Shown here one piece after another: positions 25,601 through 34,200 of a stretch of DNA of 64,000 nt (the first letter of the stretch is position 1; each line of letters begins with the position of its first letter). This DNA comes from Prosthecobacter debontii. GTDB taxonomy: Bacteria > Verrucomicrobiota > Verrucomicrobiia > Chthoniobacterales > Chthoniobacteraceae. The notes below the pieces were generated by a model, which was not told the origin of the DNA, did not search any database, and saw only the letters and a program-made list of their open reading frames with translations. A program made the translations under genes and the position numbers. The DNA is taken from the NCBI GenBank assembly GCA_945905735.1, contig CAMDQC010000003.1, positions 1 through 64,000 of the forward strand. Direction: 5' to 3'.

Positions 25601-26878
25601 TCAATGCGCAGCCAGCGCGGCGACCGCGATTTCGCCAGTCTTCTCGATGTCCTCCACGCTGTGCGCGAGCGAGATGAAGCCCGCCTCGAACTGCGACGGC
25701 GCGAAGTAAACGCCGCGTTCCAGACACGCGTGGAAGAAGCGCCCGAATGCCGCTTTGTCCGAGTGCTGCGCGTCGGTGAGATTCCAGATTTCGCCGCTCA
25801 TAAAGTAGGTGCAGAACATCGAGCCGATGCGGCGGAAGTTGTAGTCGCGTCCGGCGCGTTTCAGCCCGGCGCGCACGGTCGCCTCGAACGCTGCGCCGAG
25901 TTCCTCCAAGCGCGCCCAGCCGTTCAGCCGGTCCAGTTCCCGGAGCTGCGCCAGCCCGGCGGCCAGCGCCAGCGGGTTGCCGCTGAGCGTGCCTGCTTGA
26001 TAGACGGGGCCGTCGGGCGAGAGCTGGTCCATGACTTCGCGCCGCCCGCCGAATGCGCCGACGGGCAAGCCGCCGCCGATGACTTTGCCGAGCGCGGTGA
26101 GGTCGGGCTTCAGTCCGATGAGGCTCTGGTAGCCGCCGCGTGCGAGGCGGAAGCCCGTCATCACTTCGTCGAAAATGACGAGCGTCCCGTACTCCGCGCA
26201 CAGCTTCCACAGCAGTTCGTAAAAGCCCGGCTTCGGGAAAAAGAGCCCCGCATTTGCAGGCACCGCCTCCACGATCACGGCGGCGATGTCCCTCCCCTGC
26301 TGCGCAAAAACCGCCCGCAGCGCATCGGCGTCGTTGTATTCCAGCGTGAGCGTGAGCGCGGCCAACTCGGCTGGCACGCCCGCGCTGTCGGGGTGCCCAT
26401 GCGTGAGCGCGCCGCTGCCCGCCTTCACGAGCAACGAGTCCACATGGCCGTGGTAGCAGCCGTTGAACTTCACTATCTTCCCACGCCCCGTGAAGCCGCG
26501 TGCGAGCCGGATGCACGACATCGTGGCCTCCGTGCCGCTGTTCACCATGCGGACTTTCTCGATGCTCGGCACCCACTCGCAAATCGTCCGCGCCATCTCC
26601 ACTTCGGAGGGATTCGGGATGCCGAAGCTCACGCCGTTTTTCGCCGCACCCGCGATGGCATCCAGCACCACTTGCGGCGCGTGGCCGAGGATCGCCGGGC
26701 CCCAAGTGCCCACGTAATCAATCAGCTCGCGGCCATCCACGTCCCATACTTTGCAGCCCTTCGCGCGCTCGACGAAAAACGGCTCTCCGCCCACCCCACG
26801 AAAGGCGCGCACGGGTGAGTTCACTCCACCGGGAATGTAGCGGCGGGCTTCGGCAAATAGTTCTTTAGATCGGCTCAT
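25601..26878 (-). CDS. hemL: Glutamate-1-semialdehyde 2,1-aminomutase
   Basis: A 425-residue PLP enzyme that converts glutamate-1-semialdehyde to 5-aminolevulinate in C5-type tetrapyrrole synthesis. The start at 26878 gives MSRSKELFAEARRYIPGGVN, the conserved beginning. Further signatures: VNSGTEATMSCIRLARGFTG (112-131), NGCYHGHVDSLL (139-150), FDEVMTGFR (236-244) and the PLP lysine K265 in LGKVIGGGLPVGAFGG. Length is standard. It is divergent from kdgD, with a 15-bp direct repeat in the short gap. Confidence 0.97.
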   Translation of the reverse strand: MSRSKELFAEARRYIPGGVNSPVRAFRGVGGEPFFVERAKGCKVWDVDGRELIDYVGTWGPAILGHAPQVVLDAIAGAAKNGVSFGIPNPSEVEMARTICEWVPSIEKVRMVNSGTEATMSCIRLARGFTGRGKIVKFNGCYHGHVDSLLVKAGSGALTHGHPDSAGVPAELAALTLTLEYNDADALRAVFAQQGRDIAAVIVEAVPANAGLFFPKPGFYELLWKLCAEYGTLVIFDEVMTGFRLARGGYQSLIGLKPDLTALGKVIGGGLPVGAFGGRREVMDQLSPDGPVYQAGTLSGNPLALAAGLAQLRELDRLNGWARLEELGAAFEATVRAGLKRAGRDYNFRRIGSMFCTYFMSGEIWNLTDAQHSDKAAFGRFFHACLERGVYFAPSQFEAGFISLAHSVEDIEKTGEIAVAALAAH

Positions 26879-26914
26879 CCGCGCACCAAAGCAGGTCGCC
26901 GCATCGGCTGGAAA

Positions 26915-26950
26915 GACATTCGACATTCCTCGCCCGACATTCGACATTCC
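26915..26950. repeat. 15-bp direct repeat between hemL and kdgD
   Basis: GACATTCGACATTCC occurs at 26915-26929 and again at 26936-26950, separated by 6 bp; each copy itself contains two GACATTC units. The second copy ends 4 bp before the kdgD ATG and thus occupies its ribosome-binding region. It could be an operator for either divergent gene or a dispersed intergenic repeat. Confidence 0.75.
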
Positions 26951-26954
26951 GCCG

Positions 26955-27875
26955 ATGCCTTTCACACCTGCACAACTCCGCGCCAGCCTTGGCGGCGTCA
27001 TCGCTTTTCCCGTCACACCATTCGACGCAAAGCTCCGGCTCAACTTGCCCGGCCTTCGCAAAAACCTCCGCAAGCTCGTCAAACACGACGTCTGCGCCAT
27101 CGTCGTCGGCGCGGGCACTGGCGAGCTGCACTCACTTTCCACCGAGGAGCATCTCGCCGTGGTAAAGGCCACGCTGGAAGAAGTCGCGGGCCGTCGCCCC
27201 GTGCTCGCAGGCGTCGGCTTCAGCCCGCAGACCGCGCAAGACATGGCGAAAAGCTGCACGGATGCTGGTGTGGACGGCATCCTCATTTTCCCGCCCTACT
27301 ACCCCGGCGATGCGAATGACGACGGCATGTTCGCCTACTACCGCGACACCGCCGCTGCGACCAAGCGCGGCGTCATCATCTACAGCCGCGACCACGCGAA
27401 CTTCTCGCCCGCCGCCGTCGAGCGGCTCGCCACAATCCCGAACCTCGTCGCGTTCAAAGACGGGCAGGGCGACATCCGGCGCTTCCAGCAAATCATGACT
27501 CGCGTGGGCGACCGACTGCACTGGATCGGCGGCGCAGGCGACGACTGCGTGCCCGCTTATTACAGCGCCGGAGTCCGCACCTACACGAGCAGCATCGCCA
27601 ACGTCGCCCCGCGCCTCTCGCTGCGCCTGCACGAGCTGGCCAGCGCCCGCACACCCGCCGCAGATGCGGAGCTTTCCGCGATAATGAAGACGCTCGTCGT
27701 CCCGCTCTACGCCTTCCGCGCGCGGCGCAAAGGCTACGAAGTCTCCGTGATGAAAACGCAGATGGACCTCAGCGGCCAAGTCGGCGGCAGAGTCCGCCCC
27801 CCGCTCAACGACATCAAGCCCGAGGAGCTGGAGGAACTGCGCGCGACGATGAAAGCGTGGGAGCCTTGGCTTTAA
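26955..27875 (+). CDS. kdgD: 5-dehydro-4-deoxyglucarate dehydratase-like (DapA family)
   Basis: A 306-residue class I aldolase-fold lyase. The KdgD-type pattern is clear: GGVIAFPVTPFDAKLRLN, VVGAGTGELHSLSTEE, GVIIYSRDHANFSP, LVAFKDGQGDIRRFQQI and RKGYEVSVMKTQMDL ahead of RVRPPLNDI. The Schiff-base lysine is K168 and the catalytic tyrosine Y143. KdgD removes water and CO2 from 5-dehydro-4-deoxyglucarate, giving 2-oxoglutarate semialdehyde in hexarate breakdown. No other glucarate genes flank it, so the assignment stands on sequence alone; a related DapA-family aldolase is the alternative. Confidence 0.82.
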   Translation: MPFTPAQLRASLGGVIAFPVTPFDAKLRLNLPGLRKNLRKLVKHDVCAIVVGAGTGELHSLSTEEHLAVVKATLEEVAGRRPVLAGVGFSPQTAQDMAKSCTDAGVDGILIFPPYYPGDANDDGMFAYYRDTAAATKRGVIIYSRDHANFSPAAVERLATIPNLVAFKDGQGDIRRFQQIMTRVGDRLHWIGGAGDDCVPAYYSAGVRTYTSSIANVAPRLSLRLHELASARTPAADAELSAIMKTLVVPLYAFRARRKGYEVSVMKTQMDLSGQVGGRVRPPLNDIKPEELEELRATMKAWEPWL

Positions 27876-27968
27876 GCAAGTGGCCTCCCATCATCATCTC
27901 CAATTCGTTCAACTTCCCCATGAACAACACGGAGAGCGCATTTCCACGCCAAACAGCGGGGATCCCGA

Positions 27969-29390
27969 TTATGACAGCCCGAGTTGGTGCTTAAAGGACC
28001 ACGTGAAAGCGCGCAGGGTCAGCTCGAACAGATTGCACGGTTTAGCGAGGAAGTCGCTACTGCCGCACAGGGAACTTTGCGCTCGGCTTTCGATGCAGTC
28101 GCTACCTGTGAGGATCAGGATCGGCGTCTTCGCGTGGTTTGGGATCGCACGGATGGCCTTGCACACTTCGAGCCCATCAATGTCCGGTAGCCCGAGGTCG
28201 AGGATGATCAGATCGAAGCGGCACTCCCCAAGAATCGTGAGGGCTTCTTTCGCATCGGCGCAGCCAGTGGCGGGCAATCTTGCGAACTCAAGTGCGGCGA
28301 TCATTGCCGGGAGAAAGTCCACGTCGTCCTCTACGGCGAGAACGCTGGGCAACGGGAGGTTTTCGCATCGAGCGAGGTTCTCCGGTTCAAGGATCCGGGC
28401 GAACGCATCGACGGCGTGTGATATCGTGCGAAGGATACTGGGGGGAATTTCTTTCCCAGACTGCGAAACGTCGCGCAATAGCCCTTCGAGAGCCTTCGCC
28501 ATGCGGCCAGTCGGATGAGTTCCGAGGACGTTGGATTTTTCGACGAGATGCTTGGCGAGTAGGAGCATCTCACTACGCGATTCTTGCTCTTGAGTAAAAC
28601 TGCTGGTGAGAGGGCGCATTTTCCCGACGATTTCTGCGAAATATCGGAAGACATCCCCATTGGGCGATGTCTCGACGACTTTTGCGATTGGGGCAGCCAT
28701 TCGCACGGTGCCGCTGGGCGTCACGTTGACGGCAGTTGGCTGGAACGGAATGGGGGCGACTTTAATTGGGACGGTTTCCTTGAGCCCACGATCAGCGACT
28801 CTGTTGTCGGAGTAGGTCTGCAACAGGCTGCGCAGCATCGCGATTTCGCCGCGAAGCGTATCGTTCTGCCGGTGAAGGTCATCCCGCTCACCGGTGACTG
28901 CCCGAAGCTTTTCGCTGTGCTCGCTAGGTTCCTCGCTACCTTTTGAGCGCATGATGAGTTTCGCCGATCCAAGAATTTCGATTTGCTGTTTCTGCGCGGC
29001 AAGTTTTACCAGAAGTTCGTCGTTTTGAGCTCGGAGGAATCCGATGTTCTTACGCAGCGTATCAAGGTCGGTTCCCGTTATCGGTCCAGTGACCTTTGCG
29101 TGGTCTGGGATAAAATCGCACTCCACCGTGCCAAAAGTGATTTTGCACGCTTCCGTAAGGTCCACCTCGGAGATGACCCTCTGCCCGTTGAGGAAGGAGT
29201 GGTTGGTCGATTCGAGATCGCGAAGAACGTAGTGCCCATTTACAGGGAACAGCTCTGCGTGGATGCCAGACACTGTTCCGTGGTTGATCTGGATTCCATT
29301 TTCCGCTCTCCGACCTACGGAAATGCGAGTTCCACTGAGTGTGAAACTCAGGTCACCCTTTTCTGGATGTTTGATTAAAAGTTTTGGCAT
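27969..29390 (-). CDS. FHA domain-coiled coil-receiver protein
   Basis: A 473-residue cytosolic signalling protein; the ATG at 29390 starts the FHA domain. FHA (about 1-95) has GRRAENGIQI, SGIHAEL and NHSFLNG, the phosphothreonine-binding loops. A coiled coil follows (about 105-192), then a proline-rich linker and a helical region (245-340) of unknown type. The receiver (about 349-470) has D355-D356, D398 in LDLGLPDIDG, and K in LAKPC. This joins Ser/Thr-phosphopeptide recognition to a His-Asp phosphorelay. No kinase adjoins, so the partner is unknown; the hybrid kinase at 2899 is a candidate. The frame extends upstream of 29390 but that part looks non-coding. Confidence 0.85.
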   Translation of the reverse strand: MPKLLIKHPEKGDLSFTLSGTRISVGRRAENGIQINHGTVSGIHAELFPVNGHYVLRDLESTNHSFLNGQRVISEVDLTEACKITFGTVECDFIPDHAKVTGPITGTDLDTLRKNIGFLRAQNDELLVKLAAQKQQIEILGSAKLIMRSKGSEEPSEHSEKLRAVTGERDDLHRQNDTLRGEIAMLRSLLQTYSDNRVADRGLKETVPIKVAPIPFQPTAVNVTPSGTVRMAAPIAKVVETSPNGDVFRYFAEIVGKMRPLTSSFTQEQESRSEMLLLAKHLVEKSNVLGTHPTGRMAKALEGLLRDVSQSGKEIPPSILRTISHAVDAFARILEPENLARCENLPLPSVLAVEDDVDFLPAMIAALEFARLPATGCADAKEALTILGECRFDLIILDLGLPDIDGLEVCKAIRAIPNHAKTPILILTGSDCIESRAQSSLCGSSDFLAKPCNLFELTLRAFTWSFKHQLGLS

Positions 29391-29533
29391 GGGCTGCGAT
29401 TCGGTAAGTCTCGCACCCACTCCAAAAGCACATCCGATGCCCGATTTTCCGTTTGCGACGCGAGAGGTGAAAATGATGCGAGGGCTTCGGTTTTCGTCGC
29501 ATCGAACAGCGGCATCAGTGCCCAGAAAAGGTT

Positions 29534-29568
29534 CGGACGACTCCTGCATGAATTGCCGGAGTCGTCCG
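29534..29568 (-). terminator. Terminator hairpin after the lipoprotein gene
   Basis: An 11-bp perfect stem (CGGACGACTCC at 29534-29544, GGAGTCGTCCG at 29558-29568) with a 13-nt loop. On the minus strand it lies 25 bp past the stop of the small lipoprotein gene and is followed by AACCTTTTCT, so it can act as an intrinsic terminator separating that gene from the FHA-receiver gene. Confidence 0.65.
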
Positions 29569-29593
29569 AGAAAAGAGCCCTATTTGGCGGATG

Positions 29594-29866
29594 TTAGTTC
29601 GAGCGGAGTCTGCCACCAGGCTGCCAGAAGAACTCCTGCCAAGTCCCCGCACGCCAGAGTGCGCGGCGGGAGTTTTCGCCTTTCGCGGCATCGGCCTGGG
29701 CACGGCGTTCCCCGCGCACGACGTTTTCGTATTCAGTATTCCACGGCCCGCCGTGTCCCTTGGGCTGGAAGTCCTTGCGGTGGTTGTAGAGGGTGTTGGT
29801 GTTGGTGCATCCGGTGGTGAGCACTGTTGTGGCGGCGCAGAGCGCCAAAAGGGTGAACTTTTTCAT
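29594..29866 (-). CDS. Small lipoprotein, unknown function
   Basis: A 90-residue lipoprotein starting at the ATG at 29866. The signal peptide FTLLALCAATTVLTTGC ends in a lipobox, with the lipidated cysteine followed by TNTNTLYNHRKDF. The mature part is short, basic and Trp/Arg-rich (NTEYENVVRGERRAQADA, then RRALWRAGTWQEFFWQPGG). I do not recognise a family. It is followed by a strong hairpin and preceded by the glycosyltransferase terminus, so it is probably monocistronic. Confidence 0.7.
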   Translation of the reverse strand: MKKFTLLALCAATTVLTTGCTNTNTLYNHRKDFQPKGHGGPWNTEYENVVRGERRAQADAAKGENSRRALWRAGTWQEFFWQPGGRLRSN

Positions 29867-29931
29867 AAGTCCGGCGACAAAATCAGATTCGCCGTAATCC
29901 GTCAACGGGACCGTGGAAAGAAATCCGCAAT

Positions 29932-31146
29932 TTAATGAACGAGGCTCTTGTAGAGGCTCACGGTGCGCCGCGCGATGGCGTCCCAGCCGAAGTGCTCTTC
30001 CACACGCTTGCGGCCCGCTTTACCCATACGCTCGCGGAGCGGGGCGTCGGCCATAAGCTCGTTCACGCGGGCGGCGAGGTCGCGAGCAAACTGCTCGGGC
30101 TGTGTGGCTTCAAAGGGCGACTCTGTCATCTGTTCGAGCGGCACGAGGTAGCCAGTTTCTCCGTGGACGATGACTTCTTTCATCCCTCCGACAGCGCTGG
30201 CGACGACGGCCGTTTCGCATGCCATCGCTTCGAGATTGATGATGCCGAATGGCTCGTAAATTGACGGGCAGCAAAAGGCGGCGGCTTGGCTGTAGAGTTC
30301 GATCTTCTCCGTGTTGGTAATTAGCTGATCAATCCAGAAAACGCCCGCCCTTTTCTCCTGCGCGACGGCTACTGCGGCTTTCATTTCGGCGGCGATTTCT
30401 GGCGTGTCGGGGGCTCCTGCGCAGAGGACAACCTGGAAGCCGGGGGCCATGTGCTGGATGGCACGGACGAGGTGGACGATTCCTTTTTGCCGCGTGATGC
30501 GCCCGACGAACAGAACGTAGGGCTCGCGGGGGTTGATGCCGTATTTCTCCAGCGCGGAGGTCGTCTCGACGCGGTGGTATTCCGCGAGGTCAATGCCGTT
30601 GTAAATGACCGGCACGCGCTCCTTCGGCACGTCGAAGTAGCGCAGGATGTCCTCTCGCGTCCCTTCCGAGACGGCGATGACGGCGTCTGCCATCTCGATG
30701 GCAGTCTTTTCCACCCAGCAGGAGAAATCGTAGCCGCCGCCGAGTTGCTCGCGTTTCCATGGCCGCAGGGGCTCTAGCGAATGGACGGTGAGGACGAGCG
30801 GGATGCCGTAGTTGAGCTTCGCGATGATGCCGCCGAGATGCGTGTACCACGTATGGAGATGCACGAGATCCGCATCCACCGCCGTGGTATTCCAATCCAG
30901 CCCGCGCTGAATCGCGGCAAAGACAGAATGCAGCGCCTTCGGAGCCGTGTAGCCCGCCGTGTCGCAGCCAAAGCCCGTGGCCTTCAGCGTGGCGAGGTCG
31001 AGCCGTGGTTCACGCGCCGCTTTCCCATAGCAGCGGACTTCTACATCAATGAGCTTCGCCAGCTCGCGAGAGAGGTAATCTACGTGCACGCCAGCTCCTC
31101 CGTAGATGGTGGGCGGATATTCGTTGGTCAAAAAGAGCGCTTTCAT
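29932..31146 (-). CDS. GT4-family glycogen synthase / maltose-1-phosphate synthase (GlgA-Coryne type)
   Basis: A 404-residue GT-B enzyme. The N-terminus MKALFLTNEYPPTIYGGAGV carries the glycine loop for the nucleotide sugar. LTVHSLEPLRPWKREQLGGG and ADAVIAVSEGTREDILRYF are typical of the actinobacterial glgA_Coryne (GlgM) group. The C-terminal domain has LFVGRITRQKGIVHLVRA and the EX7E-type motif CPSIYEPFGIINLEAMACE. It uses ADP-glucose either to extend glycogen or to make maltose-1-phosphate for the GlgE route; sequence alone cannot decide and no glgE or glgC is in the window. The length equals that group, not the ~480-residue classical GlgA. Confidence 0.85.
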   Translation of the reverse strand: MKALFLTNEYPPTIYGGAGVHVDYLSRELAKLIDVEVRCYGKAAREPRLDLATLKATGFGCDTAGYTAPKALHSVFAAIQRGLDWNTTAVDADLVHLHTWYTHLGGIIAKLNYGIPLVLTVHSLEPLRPWKREQLGGGYDFSCWVEKTAIEMADAVIAVSEGTREDILRYFDVPKERVPVIYNGIDLAEYHRVETTSALEKYGINPREPYVLFVGRITRQKGIVHLVRAIQHMAPGFQVVLCAGAPDTPEIAAEMKAAVAVAQEKRAGVFWIDQLITNTEKIELYSQAAAFCCPSIYEPFGIINLEAMACETAVVASAVGGMKEVIVHGETGYLVPLEQMTESPFEATQPEQFARDLAARVNELMADAPLRERMGKAGRKRVEEHFGWDAIARRTVSLYKSLVH

Positions 31147-31239
31147 TTCGTAGCGCCGATATGCCGTAAGCGCGTGCTAAATGTCCATCCGGCATTCCTG
31201 TGGGGTAGAGGTTTTGGCAGTCACTCGCCGATGTGAGTT

Positions 31240-34200
31240 TTACACGATGATGAGCTTCAGCGGTGTGGGTGCGAGCGTGGTGATGAGACCGCCGCTCTTC
31301 ACGATGATAAGTCCATCGATTGCTGTGTCGCCGTCCCCGAGGAGGAAGCCGACGGTGCCGACGTTATCGACAAAGTCGAAGATGCCGGAGTTCACGTTGT
31401 CGGCACCGAAGACACTGGCGTGGACATTGTTGATCTGCGTGACGGCGTTGGCGGCGGTGAGATCATCTGCAACGGTGTTCTTGTTCACTGCGAGGATCGC
31501 AGCGATGCGTGTGGCGGTGACGTTTACGATGCTGCCCGCAGCGCCCGTGGTGGCTCCAGTGCCGCCGGTACCTGCGAATAGCCCACCCATCTGCGCGGTG
31601 CCGATGCCGAATTGCGAATTACCGAGCGCATCCAGACCTTTACCGAAGTTGCCAATATCGCCGATGATGGTGACATCGTGGACGCTGCCGCCGATACCGC
31701 CTGTGGCGCTGGCACCGCCATCGCCCCCCGCGCCACCGCGGATAACCTGAGCGAAGCGAGCGACCGTAGCCGAAATCTTCTGCACGTCGCCGCCCGCGCC
31801 GCCGACAGCAGTTGAGGAGGCAAAACTACCGCCGTCACCGGCTATGACGCTTAGGATGCTCAGCTTGCCGGTGACGTTCTCGACTAAACCACCCACGCCA
31901 CCGACAGTGGACCCTAAGCCGCCGCCCCCGCCGGCAACATTGAGCGTGGATGTGGGGCCAGCGAGCGAAACTCCGGAAACCTTGCCGCCAGCGCCACCAG
32001 CCGCGCCGGCGCTGTCGCCACCGACGCCTCCGAGAACGGTGAATTCCGCATAGGTCTTTTTGTCCGTAAGTTTCAGCTCTGAGACAATGCCCGCAGCGCC
32101 GCCAGCTCCGCTCCCGGCGTCGCCACCCGCGCCGCTACCAAAGGAGAGCGTCGCACCCGTGCCCGCATTCCCCGCGAGCGTAGAGGCGGCGACTAAGAGC
32201 GAGCCGCCCGTGCCTCCGGGGCCGCTGCCCGTATTGACGCCACCGTCGCCTCCATCAGCGCTGAAGAGTGCTTGGAGTGAACCATTAAAAGTGAACGTGA
32301 GACCGCTCGCGAGGCCGCCCGCACCGGCGGCATTCGCACTCGCAGAATCACCGCCGTTTCCTGCTGTGGCGTCGAACGTTCCCAAGTGTACCGCACCGCT
32401 GACGAAGTTCACGCCGGCGAGGTCGCCGCCTTTTCCTGCCGCTCCGGTGGTCCCGCTCCCACCCACTCCGCCGGTGAGCGCTGTGAGGCCGACAAGGGCG
32501 AGAGGTCCGACCGCGATGCTCGGCTTGAGCAGCGAACCGCCGATGCCTCCGGTCGCTCCGCTGCCCCCATTGCCGCCGCCGATGATGATGTCGTGATTGG
32601 TGATGGCGCCGAGCTTCGCGCTGAGTCCTTGTGCCGTGCCTCCATTGCCCGCGATACCTGCGGTCGCGCCGCCCCCACCACCCGCCCTGTAGGTAAAGCT
32701 GCCGTTCAGAGCGCCAAGCACCGTGATCGCAGTGGTATCGAGCAGGCCACCCGCGCCGCCGCTGCCACCAGCAGTGCCAGCAGTTCCGCCCGCGCCGGAT
32801 AGAACGCTCACATCATCCACGACCGGCACAGAAAGCATCAAGCGCCCGAGCGCGCCGCCGGTGCCACCGTCTCCACTCGTCGCTGCGTTGCCGCCTTTTT
32901 TGGCCTCGATATTCGCGGTGCCGGCGATATGGCGTTTCACGGCAATTTTGACATCGACGAGGTTCCCCCCACGTCCGCCATCGCCAGCGCCCGTGCTCAC
33001 ATTTCCGCCGAAGCCGCTGACGATGCTGACATCGCCTCCGATCTCCAAAGCCGCGATGTTGAGCATGAGCACATCACCGCCGCGTCCTGCATCCGCGCCG
33101 CGAGAACCAAAAGCAGAGCCCGCCGCCAAGTTCATGCCGCCGATGGTGTCCGAGACCGAGACGCTGCTTAGTTTGAGATCCCCGCCCGCGCCGCTCGCAC
33201 CGGTGCCACTGTTCACCACGCCGCCGCTTCCGCCGAGCAAGGTTACGGTGTTGAAAATGTTCGCCGCGCTGATTTTCACGCCAGTCACCATGCCCCCCGC
33301 ACCGCTAGTCCCCGCAGTTGCATTACCGCCATTGCCACCGACAGCGTTCACCGAAAATACGACATCGCCCTTCACCGTGGAGGTGAAATCGGACAGCACG
33401 CCCGCTGCTCCACCCGTGCCGCCGTTGCCGCCCGCGCCGGATACCGCACTGATGCTATCGCTGACTGCGCCTGCGCTGAATTTCACCGGACCAAACGCTC
33501 CACCAACACCGCCCGCGCCGCTGCCTGTATTACCACCGTCGCCTGCACTCGCGTCGAGAGACCCGACGGTCCCACCCGCCGCGATGATCGCATCGCGAAG
33601 GAAGCCGCCCGCACCGCCCGCACCACTTCCACTCCCCGCGCCCGCTGCGCCGCCGGCGACCGTCACGGTGCCCGCGATTCCGCGCACGACTGTGGCGGAG
33701 AAAAGCGAGTTGCCGCCACCAGCGCCACCACTGGCATTCGTAGGCCCGCCCGCGCCGCCGACTCCGCCGAGCGCTGAGACGCTGCCGCCGACTTCACCAG
33801 CCTTGAATTTCACCCGCGTCAGCAAGCCGCCAAAACCGCCCGTGTCGCTGCCGTCGGCATTACCGCCATCACCTGCGTCTGCGGTGAAGCCGCCAGCCGT
33901 GCCCGCGACCGTGGCGCTCACATCGCTGAGGTCGCCGCCTTTTCCACCCACACCCGCCGTGCCCGACGTGGTGGTGCCGCCATTGCCCGAAGTCACATCG
34001 ATCGTGCCGGTGCCCGCAGCGCTGAGCGTGAAGAATCCTAGCGCACCGCCTACGCCGCCAGCCCCCGTCGCTGTACCATTGCCACCGTTACCCGCTGCCG
34101 CCGTCGTTGAAGCGCCGATGGTCCGCGCCACCTTCACTCCAAAAGTCGTGAGCGCACCGCCGATGCCGCCCGTTGCTCCACTGCCGCCACTGCCCGCAAA

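Noticed and set aside
23783-26818. A 1011-codon open frame on the plus strand opposite several minus-strand genes
   Set aside because: It runs across four real genes (DUF3106-side anchor, PQQ-like propeller, hemL and their gaps) whose domains are clear. Its product is Arg/His/Ala-rich without any motif, as expected for a GC-rich antisense frame.
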